Positions 32,770 to 47,022 of a stretch of DNA of 64,000 nt are shown piece by piece. The position numbers and the translations under genes are program-made. Under the pieces are notes generated by a model. The model was given only the letters and a program-made list of their open reading frames with translations, was not told the origin of the DNA and searched no databases. Each line of letters opens with the position of its first letter. The first letter of the stretch is position 1. The DNA lies in contig WIUZ02000007.1 in NCBI GenBank assembly GCA_015956445.1, positions 1,178,001-1,242,000 on the forward strand, written 5' to 3'. The stretch comes from Thelephora terrestris (Eukaryota; Basidiomycota; Agaricomycetes; Thelephorales; Thelephoraceae).

Positions 32770-35180
32770 CTACAACAAAGAAACCTTGAGGGGCAGCTGA
32801 ATTCCCTCGTGCTCCCTCCCTGCGACTTTAGGGACGACCGTGACTGTCCTGAACATTCTGACATCCTGGGGCTCGTCTGGAAGAGCAAAATTGAGCGTCG
32901 AGACGAGCTGGACCAGAGAAGCTTGAATTTGGACCAGCCTGCAAGAATTTATGTAGTTCAGTAAAGGGCAACGTTGGGGGTGGTTTGAGCGTACGCGAGT
33001 CTCCAACCGATGCAGTTCTTGACGCCTGCGGAGAACGACAACCTAGAGATCCAGGTGAGCGAGGAAGATCTTGACGTTTTTGTGGCGGGGAACCTACAGG
33101 TTCGAGTACACGCCGATCAGAGCACCAGCTTTGTCTCTTTCTTCCAACCAACGGTCAGGGTCAAAAACCAATGCGTCCTCACCCCACAAATTTTCGTTCC
33201 TGATCGTCCACACGCGAGATTAAGCTGAGAGGCAACGATCAAAAAGACAGCCCCCGCTCACGTTTGATATGCATAAATGGACAGCGTCAACCTCAAGCCT
33301 TGAGGAATCGGTAGTTCGTGAATAACCTTCCCAGACCGGGTGGTGATCGGGTTCGCAAGCGGCAGGACATCGTCCTTAGCGGAATACCGGGGGATGTCGG
33401 CCACGACGGGATGCAGACGCAAAGTTTCCTAGAAGATTTCATCATCACGCTGCTGAGATCCTCGCGGGTGGTGAGTGAGGTCCGACGGTACCTTCATCAC
33501 CGCATTCATGTACGGCATAGCATCGAAGTCGTTGGTAGTGAACTCAGTTTCTCCTCGAGCCTTGATCTTTCTCCGCGTTTCCATGATTTCTTCTCGAAGT
33601 CTAGCCTGTGTGTCTGGGTGTTTTGCGAGCTCATACAAGCCCCATGCGATCTGTTGCCGTTGGTTGGAAATATTGATGACGGTGGACCTCCTTTGCTTAC
33701 CGTAATGGCAGTGGTTTCGTGAGCCGCGAACATGATCGTCCTAATGAAACCCAATAATCAGTTATTCTCTCTCAAAAAGTGTACAAGGCCTACCTCATTT
33801 GTGGAATGATTTCATCATCACGAAGCTTAGCGTCGTCTTTCGCCGAAGCGTTCGCCTTCACTACACGAAAAAGGTCCGTCAACTTTGACAGAAACTCAAC
33901 ATGAGGGGAACGAATTTACGGAGAAGAGACATGATATCCCTCTGGCCCTTTCCTTGTTCGATAGCTTTGCGCTTGAATTCGATGAGCCCCGCGGCGAAAG
34001 TATGGACTTGGTGACGATTATCTCGTAGCCTCTGAATGTCCGGGGATGATGTGTGCTCATATAGGAAAGATAACCAGGATGGTGGGACGAATCTCGAAAC
34101 ACCGCGGAAAATCAACCGCCCCGGGGAAGGGGCAGCGAACACAGTCCTAAAGATGAGTAGCCGGGGTTAGTAAATACATGCGCGGAGGAGGGCCGAGATA
34201 ACTACATGAGATGGGTGTAGGATTTCATCAACGGGTCCTCCGACTCGGTCACCGCCCCAAAGTCATGGTCAAAAGCAGCTGTAGTTGATCAGCTTGAGTG
34301 AATACGACCTCATGCTTCAAACACGACGACCACGTGCCAAATCCAATACTGAAGCAGTACGTAAGTACCCTCCCACACAGTCACAGGAATTGGAGACTCA
34401 TGGCACGCACGCGTCCAGCGTTACTCTCATCAATCCGTCCGCGACATTTATAATTCCGGTAGAATCTTTTTCTGCAAGTTCGTTAGTCCACCGGTCTGCC
34501 AACTGAAAAAAAAATTAGATAGACGTTTCGAAGGAAGAGGGGAAACACCACTTACTCGAGTGACAACATGAGTAAATACGGGTAAGAACTCCTTAGCCTC
34601 GGGAATCCCGAACGCCGGTAACAATATCTTCTTATACCTTCTGTGCATCTCGCCTGCAGAAGAGTCGGTACGACGAAACCCGGGTCAAAAAGAAAAAGCG
34701 TACCGTCAGCCCAGGCCAAGCCCTGATCAGTTACCATCGCCCGGAGGGGCTTATCGCCGGGTGGTTTTGGATAGTCATATCCGGACTTGTGTAAAATATG
34801 CTTGATCGCTTTGTGATCGGCAATCCAGAGAATGTCCTCCTAACCGGCGGTCAGTCTTATCAATTACACAACGAGGGCTGGATTCTGCCGCACCCCTAAG
34901 GCGGCTTTGACGCGGACGACGTCGCCATAACGTTGACGGAACTTGGCTTCGGTTGTCCCGCAGTCGTCGAGGAGTAACTCTTTGCTGTGGCCTGGTTTAT
35001 CGTGTCAACGAAGGACCCCAAGTTTGAGGAGGCAACGGACGCACCCAGCAAGAACGTTTTTGACTCTGGGCCAGGGACATCGGAGATCGAGATTCGAGAG
35101 TACTTGCGATACAGTGTATACAGGCCACAGGCGGCGGCCACGGACAGAAGAGCATAATTCTCGCCCACGAGGTCGAGCAT
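32770..35180 (-). CDS. Cytochrome P450 monooxygenase, apparently intact
   Basis: Microsomal P450 of the same type as the truncated copy at 0.85-2.6 kb. From the start: MLDLVGENYALLSVAAACG (membrane anchor), SDVPGPESKTFLLG spliced to HSKELLLDDCGTTEAKFRQ, AWAD/GEMHRRYKKILLPAFG, WTNELAEKD, AFDHDFGAVTESEDPLMKS, and the I helix with IMFAAHETTAIT. Then LREEIMETRRKIKARGE, the K helix ETLRLHPVVADIPRY, LWGEDALVFDPDRWLEE and the heme loop FSAGVKNCIGWRLA at about 33,012-33,035 (Cys ligand present). After an intron come LVQIQASLVQLVSTLNFAL and PLKVSLL-stop. More than ten introns. The substrate is unknown. It sits between a hydratase and a helicase and has no evident pathway partner. A longer N-terminal frame exists to 35,285 but lacks P450 features. 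Confidence 0.85.
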
Positions 35181-35986
35181 AGTGTAGAGGAAAAGGCGAC
35201 GAGAAAAGAGAGGGGGCTCCACCTTTAGCCAGAATTTATTCGGCTCGTGAATTGTCCAATCGAGCCGACGGGTGTTCCGACCCAATAGCCAACACCGTCA
35301 GAATGGGAAAAGTCGCGAACATAGTCCAGATTCTGGGCGTACAGATGGTCACCATCCCTAGGATTAGGACCCACTTATACTATCCTATCCTGGCATAGGA
35401 TAAAAACCAAACAGGGTCTTGACACAATTGGATGGGTGATTATTTCCGGGAAGAGTGGGACTGCCGGACGATGACGGTCTAGCCAAGGGGCTCGTGTACG
35501 GAGAGTCCAAACAACAGAGCGTGACAAATTGTCCCGGGAAGACCACACACACCACGTCGGCACCGTGGCTAGGTCCACAACACGGTGTGGGCATGAGGTT
35601 CGTGACGCGCTACTTACGTTCCACAGAGCGACATTGCGTAAGAGTTTGTGGAAAATAAAAACAGGCGGACAAACCGCGTTTGGCGAAACAGGACCCAAGC
35701 AACGTTTGGTCGGTCCACCGAGCTAAGCTTGTTCAATGTGGACGACGGTGATATCGACGCTTTGATCGCACCGGAACCCGGGATGTGAGCCGTCTTTGCC
35801 ATATCGGATCTATTTGGCTACAAAGCGTTGAACGGACAATGTGCTTCAAGATGGCTGGGTAAGTGCTAATCGTCTAACATTCACTGTACAATTATCTTGG
35901 CTCTAACGTAACCGCGAGAAACGTGGTCAATCGTGTACCTCATGAGGCTGGTTGTGAAATTATTTCGAGCGTTCGACTCCATGTGA
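35181..35986. other. Intergenic, no gene supported
   Basis: About 800 bp between the P450 start and the helicase stop. Several short frames on both strands overlap each other without recognisable motifs. Nothing is called. Confidence 0.4.
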
Positions 35987-38218
35987 TCACCTTGCCATGT
36001 GCTTGAACCTACGATAGGAGGTAAGGTGTTTGTCATATAAATAACGGTAAGGGTGCTTTACTTTGCTGGGGTTGAAACCGAGGACCTGGAGCCCGTCTAG
36101 TGTTGTAGCGCGGGAGAGAGCAACGTAGGTTTGACCTAGCAAAACGATCCAGAGATGGGCAGATGTCACAAATACCGACAAACAACCGCCTACAAACCTT
36201 TCTCAAATATCCTGGATAAGTCAACCTTCACTCGTTCTAGCGTCTGACCTTGGGACTTGTGGATGGACATTGCCCAAGATAGGATCAACGGGAGCTAAGC
36301 CGAGTCGGTAAGTCCTTTGTGGCGGAAATAAACTCAAGCCACTTACCTGTGTCCTGCTAACCTGCACCTCTCCACTGGGTAGTTCAACCTTCCATGACTC
36401 GGGCTGGACAATCACAATTCTTTTGTGGCCACCGGACTGCAAAAACTCGACAACAGGATAAATCTTGCCAGATGTTTTCTTCGGAGGTTCCTTGCCAAAT
36501 TTCTTCGTCTCATTGTTTTTCTCCAGAACCAGGTCAGCTTCAGCTTCAACATCAGCAAACCTCAAGACCTTCCCGATGCTCCCGTTGACCAGAGAATCAT
36601 CCATGTTCTTGATCAACATAACCTGAGAATTGACTTTGAGCTTCAGTTCACGAGGGGCCATAAAGTTCGCAAGCTGCTTTTCGCGCTGCTCTTTGTCTTG
36701 CAAAGTTCCTCCGTCAAGAGATTGGAAAACCATGGATTCTCCTGATAAGGATTCCATCTGCCGCGTGTTGGACCTCTCTACATCGTCACGACGTGGGAAG
36801 CTTTCCAGGGAATCTCAGTGTCTTATGTGAACGATGGAATTTATACATACAGTTCCGTTGGTACGATGCCGTCATCGAACTTGAGGGGCCGGCTCAAAGA
36901 TTTGAACTTTTCAATGGACGTGGGAGTGAGTTTTCCGAACCGCATTTCGTTCAGCATCCTAACAAATTCTGCCGGGTGATCAGTCGCCGAAGATTACACG
37001 TAATGGTGTCACAAACCTTCATCGCGTTGCCTAAAAACCTGCGTTAGATTTATTGTTTTCTTCATCATTTCGCTCCATGCCTGCGCCTCAAACGCAAATT
37101 TTACAGCTTGCCCACCTCCTGCCACCGGCGGTAGCTGGAAAAAGTCTCCTGTGACGATGAGCTAGTGGTGTAGTTAGCGCCATCCTTTGTTCCGAGAGAA
37201 TAACCGGCCAACCTGGATGCCACCGAAAGGATCATTGTGTTTCCTGATAATAGTTCCAACCTTGGAAATCTTATCAAAAAGGTCTCCGTCGACCATGGAA
37301 ACTAGAACCGCGTCAAAAAAAGTGCCAAACGAGGTAGACCATCATGACCAACCTTCGTCGATGATAAGCACCTTGGTCCTCATCCAACGAGAGCTAGCTT
37401 TCTTATTCTTCCTGACCCTATCGGCGAGCTGCTCGGGTTTTTCGCGCCCGAGGCCGATCCCAGCAAATGAATGGATAGTCATACCGCCAATATTGCACGC
37501 GGCGATACCTGGGTGGGATTGGCGTTCCCGTCCTCAGACAACACGGGTCGAACGTACCAGTTGATGCGGTCACGGCCACGGCGTCGGGAGCTGACACAAA
37601 CTTCTTTCGCAGGGCCTTGATGATCTCTCTTAGCAAAACCGACTTTCCCGTTCCAGCGCTTCCGGTGTAGAACAAGCTCTTCCCTTCCTGGGCAAGTTTC
37701 AAGACATGATTCTGTTCTTGGCTGAGGGAGATGGAACTAGAAGATTTCGAGGATGAAGATTGAGGTTTAGGGTACGCAAAGGATCTCAAGCTCTTGGATG
37801 TGGTTCTTGAAAGAGGCTTGGTTTTTGTCAGTGGTCCGTCGGCAAAACTTGTAGGAAGTACACGTTTCTTGGCAGGGGGTTGGGGTAGATGGTCAGAATT
37901 TTCTGTTCCACGTTTCTGGGAACTCCGTGAGGAAGATAAAAGCCTCTCCGAGCTGGTGATATTGTCACCCAGGGACGCTTGAATGTCTTCGAGCCTGCTT
38001 TTCACGGACTGAGCTGTGGTTGTGCTGGGGGGAGAGGGTGACCACCCGGAGAAGGCGTCCGAGTCGGGATCGTCAAGGAGCTCGACGCATTTTGGCTTGT
38101 TGGTGGACCAGTCCCGTTTGACGGTTCCCAGCCCAGATCGAACCTGTGAAGACCCGCCAGACTTGTACCTACGCTGCGTAAACACCCAATACACGCCCCA
38201 AACAAAATCGTCACTCAC
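35987..38218 (-). CDS. PIF1: PIF1-family ATP-dependent DNA helicase
   Basis: 5'-3' DNA helicase acting in nuclear or mitochondrial genome maintenance (telomeres, G-quadruplexes, Okazaki processing in characterised members). The N-terminal ~150 residues are Ser/Pro-rich and disordered. Then come [16 protein letters not shown] and Walker [18 protein letters not shown] near 37,640, VAVTASTG spliced to ..[20 protein letters not shown]. Walker B is VLIIDE, with [13 protein letters not shown] after an intron, then GDFFQLPPV and [10 protein letters not shown], and the 2B-like region with [17 protein letters not shown] and [10 protein letters not shown]. Near the C-terminus are [20 protein letters not shown] and [21 protein letters not shown], the classical PIF1/RecD motifs V-VI. 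The stop is at 35,987. Start chosen: [12 protein letters not shown] at 38,218. It is divergent from RAD9, 176 bp away. Confidence 0.9.
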
Positions 38219-38394
38219 ATTGTTGGATTGGAGCCGCCGGTCGCGTCGAGGCGGCCAACGTCGTGATTGATGTGGGGGAAGACGCGCTGGTCGCGACTAA
38301 GTACTAAACGCGATCACGCGTCACTCCCGCAAACTCTCACTCGTCCACTGATCTCGTGACTCCATCTCGAGGCGACCGCGTTCCACTTCCAGAG
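38219..38394. promoter_or_regulatory. Shared 176-bp PIF1/RAD9 promoter with MCB-like site
   Basis: Short divergent interval between two genome-maintenance genes. It contains ACGCGT at 38,316-38,321 (the MluI cell-cycle box bound by MBF in yeasts) and further CGCG words nearby (GACGCG, TCGCGA, AACGCG). The site is palindromic and could serve both genes. It could also be chance in a CG-rich interval. Confidence 0.45.
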
Positions 38395-40213
38395 ATGCAG
38401 GCTACGCTAGATTCTACGTCTCTCAGACGTCAGCTTATACTGTTCGAATTATCCTGGCGATGGAACTCACACAGTGTCTGGATCGCTAGCATTCACCAAG
38501 GGCGTAACCTGCCTATCCAAATACGGCGATGAGATATACATCTTTGCCTCAGCAGAATACCTTATACTCTCTGCGACCAATACCGCGGAAACCTCGTATT
38601 GTCGGTTTCAGTACTCTCGGATGTTCTTTACCCGATACAATGTTGGCCAGAGAGGGTCTAGCCGCCCAAGTGGGAGCCAGGAGTCTGTTGTTGTTTCTGG
38701 CCAGGTGTTGTCCAAGGCAAGTTAGCGTTCGCTCGCTCAGGGATACTAAACGACGGTCAAACAGTGGCTACTGGCGATACTGAAACGTGGGGCTAGCGAT
38801 AGGGCCGTCGAGAGGTGCGAACTTTCGATCGTGGATCCCGAAGCCGGAGACACGGACGAAGAGGAAGACAGTTTGGAGAGCAAACTCGTCGTTCGCATGC
38901 ATTGCAAACATGGCATGGCTTATAACCTGTCCGGCTTACCGCCGTGTACTCATGATTTGCTTAGGCGTGGTGAAGACACACAAACTCCCGCTGCACACAA
39001 TCGAGTCAGCTCACCAGTTCACGGACAACCCCGGAGAGGACGAATCCTACGTGACCATCGGACCAAAGATGCTCAAAGATATTATCGAGCACTTTCCGTC
39101 TGTCAGAGGGAATAAGGGTGACCCTCAACTCGTGTGGGGCTTTGCGGATTCAGAGGTCATCATCAGAAGTATGGAAACTTCGCTTGATACAAGAGGTGAA
39201 CTTTGAAACTACGACTGCTCGGACCTGCTGAACGGCATTGACCCTCTTTTTTGTGATAGGTACAGCGCAATTGGCCACCGAACTAACCTTGAGTCCTGAA
39301 GAATTTGACCAATACCAAATTGCGAACGTCCCAGCATCGATCGCCTTTCAGTTGAAGGAATTCACGGTCAGCATGGTCCCTGTTGGTCTAGGCTACGGGT
39401 CTCACCGCTTTTGGACAACAGGCGACCGTCACATATGCAGATTCAATGAGCCTTGCCATCTTGCTGCGCTTCACAGAACCAGGTCGCCCTATTGTTATAA
39501 TCCTTGAAACCGACGACACGGAGAGCCTTTTCGCCATTTCTACGACCTTTGATTCGGTGAAAATCTTCCCCACTCCGCAAAGTCGGAGATCCACCGCAAG
39601 TGCGACACCTCAGCGGGCTTCGCTGAAACGGGTGAGGGAAGACGACAGCGCCGAACCAGGACCCACTCCAGGGTCATCCAAATCTGCTTCGCCAGCAGTA
39701 TCCCACGGCGCCAGGAGAAAGCCAGTTAAAGTGGTACAAAGACAAGGCATTGTCACGGCCCACAAGCCGTCACCGGTAGTGCATTCAGCGACGAATTCGC
39801 AATCCGTGTGGGATTCGAGATCCATGCCACCACCCCCGTCCATGCCCCAACGCTCTTCTCTTGCAATACCGCCGTCCCCTGTGAAACAGGAAGAGGAGGA
39901 AGACGAGGGCCAACAAGAAGAACCCCTGTTCTTGCCCAGTTCACAGCTCACAGAGCAGGACGTGGAAACAGTCAAGAACGAGACTGCGAATATGACGGAG
40001 GAAGAACTAGCGGAGATACTGCAGTTCGACGACGACGAACTAGAGGAGTTTCGAGTTCCTGACCACAAAAATGAGGACGCGGAGATGGAGGACGTTTCGG
40101 AAATTGCTGCCACTCAAAGCGATTATTCGAGCGGCAAGGTCGGTTTCAGTTTCTGTGGTTTTGTACCGCCATTTAACATTTGGCAGACATTCCGTCCATT
40201 GTTTGAGGACTAG
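38395..40213 (+). CDS. RAD9: RAD9 checkpoint clamp (9-1-1) subunit
   Basis: Rad9 of the Rad9-Rad1-Hus1 DNA-damage clamp, a PCNA-like ring loaded at damaged DNA to activate the ATR/Rad3 pathway in the nucleus. It starts MQATLDSTSLR. After a ~47-nt intron come LAFTKGVTCLSKYGDEIYIF, CRFQYSRMFFTRYNV, LSIVDPEAGDTDEEEDSLES, KLVVRMHCKHG, TIGPKMLKDIIEHFPSVRG, QLVWGFADSEVIIRSMETS, QLATELTLSPEEFDQYQIA and FTEPGRPIVIILETDDTESL, which complete the two clamp folds. The C-terminal tail (about residues 270-450) is disordered, with acidic blocks and many SP/TP/SQ sites expected for checkpoint-kinase phosphorylation. After the final intron it closes with TFRPLFED-stop, a C-terminal ending I associate with this family. 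At least six introns. Confidence 0.85.
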
Positions 40214-40430
40214 ACGACAAAAGAATAGGATACAACAGAGGCTAGTGAAACAGTTAAGGTAGCTCGTTCAAATGCATTTGCAGTTCCCGTCAGATAAAAA
40301 AAACAGGCTTCAGGATACAATCTTGATATCACAAGGACTCGGATGTTGCTGAAAGGAAGATATCAGGGTTGGGTGATGGTCCAGGGAATTTAAGAGAACG
40401 TACGAATCATCAGTGGAAGGTGCACAACAA

Positions 40431-40649
40431 TCATTCCTTTGTGGAACTCGTGATTAGAGAAGGGAGGGGATCCTCCTCACCCTTGTACTCCTTCCTCAGG
40501 TCCTCAGAGACTCGCTTCCTCCTAACAGTCCTGGAGGGTGAAACGGGGGACTGGTCGCTGGTAGGTGACCCAGGCGGCATTGGATCCCCGCTGGATAGTG
40601 AAGAGGATTTTGCTTCGTCGTGTGGGTCGTCCTGAGTCGTGACGGACAT
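40431..40649 (-). CDS. Small hypothetical protein
   Basis: A 72-residue frame, hydrophilic, with SPSRTVRRKRVSEDLRKEYK in the middle and a Ser/Pro-rich N-terminus. Upstream (40,738-40,745) is a TTTATATATC box, about 90 bp from the ATG in the correct orientation, which supports a small transcribed gene. No family is recognised, and extra introns are possible. Confidence 0.35.
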   Translation of the reverse strand: MSVTTQDDPHDEAKSSSLSSGDPMPPGSPTSDQSPVSPSRTVRRKRVSEDLRKEYKGEEDPLPSLITSSTKE

Positions 40650-41203
40650 TGTAGTTCGTAAGGGACAGAAGGATGCAGAGGGATGGGCGTAGGGTATCGA
40701 AACTAAGAGGGTGAGCGGGACGTCTGCAATACCTCGGCTTTATATATCATCCAGAGAAGTGCCCCTGTCGTGAACGGACCTAAGCTTTAATCCATTTTGT
40801 CATCCTTGGCCGAGGCTCGTGATTGAGGACAGTCACCGTCGTCCCCATGGCTAGGACTGGTACTTTATCTGCTGCTGTGGTACCAAGCACGACGAAGATA
40901 CACTGGTGCTAGCGCTTACGGGTCAAGCACGGCAAATGGTCCAACACGCGCGGAAGTGGTCAAAGCTGAAGAGACGGAAGTGCTCATCGCCTGCAATCCG
41001 TGGATGTGATGCCTCGTTTTCGGACCCTCTGGCGGCTCGTGCGCAACTAGATTATATCGCAGTCTATAAGCAGAGAACACGAGTAATCAGAAACGAAGAT
41101 AAGGGATGTCATCATAATATTATACGGGAAGCCTCAGACGGCCATCACCACCAGAGTAGCGCAGCATCGCGCTCGCCCATCGATATCTTCGCCAACCTGT
41201 AGA

Positions 41204-43581
<2,378 letters not shown>

Positions 43582-44355
43582 TTGTAACCTCGGCCGGTGC
43601 CCTACCTTACGTCCCTCCCTTTGACGAAGATCAGCGTATTCCACATTCAAGATTTGCATACCCATAAGATGCCTCAATCTCACGATCCTATCCCTCCACA
43701 GTACAGTATTCCCTTTCTCACTCCCTTTCACGTCCTGTCCCTGTCCTATAACCCATCTCGACGCATCCTTTATCACGACGCCAGTAGAAACAAACGACTA
43801 TCCTATCTTTCGCATCTAACTTTCAAAAAAACGTGCGACATGTTTGGGTTTCCTTCGCCAGTGGGTTCCTCGCCCCACGCCTCCATACTATGGCATTCCT
43901 TCTCCGCCTACTCTGGCTACGGATAGTGTTCCCCCCTCCTTCATCTCCGTTTGTCTCACGTATCAAGCCCATGTTACAAGTCAGATGTACGCCTAAAATA
44001 TCATAACTTATCTTACACGCTTACTCCAGACGAGCAGAATTCTCATGATAACGCATGATCACTGATCAGGAGGTAGACCGTGAAGACCTTGTGACGAACG
44101 ACCCCTTTTGCCGGGTATCGAGAAGTGCACAACTGGACAACGTACCGTAAACTACCCTGCGCTGCTTTCTGCATTCTCTGAACGTGGGACGTTGTCCGTT
44201 CAACACCACACCCGCTGACCTGCCTCCTGAATTGCCACGACCACCCAGGTGGGGGTCCCATTCCCATCCGCGCACATTTCGTGTTGGAACATGATGGAAT
44301 ATACGGGCCGCTTACTAGCTAGGTATATAAAGAGTTGGTCCCTCTCTCCGATTCT

Positions 44356-44785
44356 CGCAAGTACGCCGCAAAGTCTTGGGATGGTCCGCGATGAGGCCAC
44401 CCTCTTCACAGTTTTCGCCGTGATGACTGCTTGTTTACTAAGTGCAAACTGACAGGGCCGAGTACTAAGAGAGATGTTTGTGCAGGCAGGCGGTGCGACA
44501 TCGAGGAAAAATGGAAGCTTGTGAAGGTCTGTCTCTACTACACCCCATCAAACCAACTGTCGCCCAGAAGTTCGGGCGCCGTGGGCCTGTGTTCTGGGTG
44601 TAGACGCAAGCACCGTTCAACAAAGCTCGCTGCCGCCGCGGCTTCCTCCTCGTAATATCTTCAGTTGGCCTGAGGAAGCCTATAAATGGGCATCGACACA
44701 ACAACGAACGCTTACAGGTTGCGGTAAAGTACTCGGGAGCCTTCGGAGAGACCTGCAGTTGCGCCGCACCAGGACGCCAGAACGA
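44356..44785 (-). pseudogene. Inverted duplicate of the SRPK gene 3' end
   Basis: Read on the minus strand, this segment repeats about 28,740-29,222. It covers the C-lobe exon of the SRPK kinase (ATASFVERCLRL and ELL.DSWFDGV), its stop region, and more than 150 bp of the 3' flank (CACAAGCTTCCAT, TCTCTTAGTACTCGG, GTCATCACGGCGAAAA). An internal stretch of about 50 bp (the KDPAIFHWSLKSRIDDLK part) is missing and the stop context differs, so it cannot encode a kinase. Confidence 0.8.
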
Positions 44786-45000
44786 TCATCCTGAGCAGCC
44801 AAACATAAAACCCCGCGCGTCAATATCAGTACGAGGCACATAAATACTGAAATGATCTAAAGGTGTCTGCATGTGTGATTCTTGATTAAGAACTTTGGAT
44901 GTCACGAGAGCCATCTGACTTGTGCGGCAAATTTCAAGTGTTGATCCGCTGGGGTGAACAAGGTCAGAGACAGGCGCTGCGACCGTCAGAGTTCGAGCGG

Positions 45001-46795
45001 TTACTCACATACGTATGGAGATTCGGCCCCACATGCCCTGAGTGCGACAGCCAGGCGATCCGCTGCATTCTTCATCATCGCCTCCTGTTCGATATCGTCC
45101 TTTGTCTTCCTCACCAATCCGTGAATTCTCGCCAGCTCGTCAACCAAGACTTGCCCAATCGCCGTCAACAAGAACCCCAAGATGGGATTCGCGTGTCCAA
45201 TGTACTTGAAACTGGTGCTGTCAACAAGCGCGACCGCTGCGAGTGCACTCTCAACACTGTGCTCGCTCCACGTTGGAGACGTGTCCAGCCGAATAGATGC
45301 GAGAATGGCCATTGCGTGGATGATGACCAGAGCGTCCTGGATGTTTGCTCCAACTGGGAGTGGAGCGATTGTGTCCTTGAACGTTTGCGTCGCGTGACGC
45401 ATTTTTATGACCTTTGCTGTGAGGTCCGCTCTCGTCTCATCGTCACGGGCTAAGTTTAATGGAGTGAAAGAAGTTGTGTGAGTGATGGGTTCGATCGCAT
45501 TGAACCGACATATCAAACCTGCAGCCCAGCTCAGTCCGAGCGAATGAGCCCGATCAAGTAAAGTCACTGCTTTGCAAGCCATGGAGAATTTGGACACATC
45601 CTCTTCTGCGAATGAAGAAGAGGGGTTTGCAAGGAACCGATTGATGGTATCATATCCCTGCACTTCTTGCTCAGGGTGGACCTGTGCAAAGCGCATCAGC
45701 ATCAGCGCGGATTACGACAAGGTCGAAAAGGCCAAAAATATACGCACGTTCTTAAACTGTTGGAGCTCCAGTGGCCAGGGCGCATCGATTCGACTCTCTT
45801 CGGTTAGTCCGTCGGGGGACGAAGACGGTAAACCCCCGGCAACCGACCAAGCTTTATCGAGGAGGTACGCTGACCAGAATCCCTTCACCCGCTCCAATTG
45901 ATCAATAATTTCAGCCCTGGCTGGGTTCGGTATCCTGGAAATCTTGTGGGCACGGTGAACGAGCGAGATCAGCATGGCGGTGTTGATGTGAGATTTTCCC
46001 TCTTGTATATGCCCACGCCAGAAGAAATAGTTGGCGATGAGAATCTCGGCCTGCAACCCATGCTTGGCGTTTGACGGGTGCGGGTAAGAAGGCGCCTGGG
46101 AAGCGTAATACAGTGCGCGGGACAGAAAAATCGGCTCGTGGCTCATCAGGGTCGCATTCCGCGAGAACGCAATGCTGGTGAGGTAGACGGCCGAAAGCAG
46201 GGCTCTCGATGGTCGCGAACTGTGCCCAAAAGGCCCCCGGGCATAGAAAGATTGTGCAAACCTCTCTGGGTCAAGGAAAAAACCACAACTCTCAGCGAAA
46301 TGGAAAAATATCTCCACCCTGGAAGATTTAAATTGTTATGTGAAAAATCTCGGAGACGAGCAAGGTGTGGAACGCACAGGTGTGGCCACATGGGTACCGG
46401 CGGTTCATCCATCATCCACCAGTCTGAAGGAATCCCGTTGAAATCTATCGCGTTGCCCAGGGTAGGAGCGACAATATGTTTCCGAAGTTCCGCTTCTCGG
46501 ACCCGGGATTCAAGAGCCACAACCTCTTGTTGCAGTTCTTGACCACTCTTCTCCTCGCTGTATTGACACAGACGACCTTTCTCTTTGCAGCGAGAGCATG
46601 TGGGTTTCACGCCATCGCATTTCTGTATTACGCCCGAATAAGTTTTGGCGTGATTCCAATCATATTGAAGAAAGATACAGACTATTCGGCGATATCTGGG
46701 TGCATGCGTCAGCGATCAGGCACCACACTCCTTTGGAAGCGTACGCACCTGCATGGCAAGCAAGCTTTGCCTCTAGGTAGTGGATGGGAATCCAT
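45001..46795 (-). CDS. Zn2Cys6-type fungal transcription factor
   Basis: Nuclear DNA-binding regulator of the Gal4-like class. Start MDSHPLPRGKACLPCR. After an intron comes CDGVKPTCSRCKEKGRLCQY, supplying cysteines 3-6 with the usual 6-2-6 spacing. Then a short coiled-coil LQQEVVALESRVREAEL and the fungal-specific middle region with MEIFFHFAESCGFFLDPERF, PSRALLSAVYLTSIAFS, HGLQAEILIANYFFWRGH, AYLLDKAWSVAGGLPSS and SRIDAPWP. The C-terminal exon from 45,702 has INRFLANPSSSF...KAVTLLDRAHSL and ALVIIHAMAILASIRL, ending at 45,001. The splice joining Cys2 to Cys3 is unclear. Neither visible donor gives the normal six-residue basic loop in frame, so the finger may use an unusual site or be damaged. 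Target genes are unknown. Confidence 0.75.
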
Positions 46796-47022
46796 GGGTT
46801 GGGTTATTTCTGAGAGTACTTGGATGGGGAATCTGGCATTGAAACACTTCTCCATTATATATTTCCTTCTGTTAGTCGTTGTCACCGCTGACACAGACCA
46901 CAAAACAGTGAAGGGACTTACGTGTCGTACCCCTTAGCTTTCCAGGCCGCGCAAGCCATGTTAGGAATCGTGAAGCTGACGGAAACACAGCATAATCTCC
47001 ACTCGGCCTCGGACGAGTGTAT

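Noticed and set aside
22541-35180. Secondary-metabolite cluster (NRPS-like enzyme plus P450)
   Set aside because: Housekeeping genes (SRPK, PTPA, MaoC) separate them and no transporter or other tailoring genes are present.
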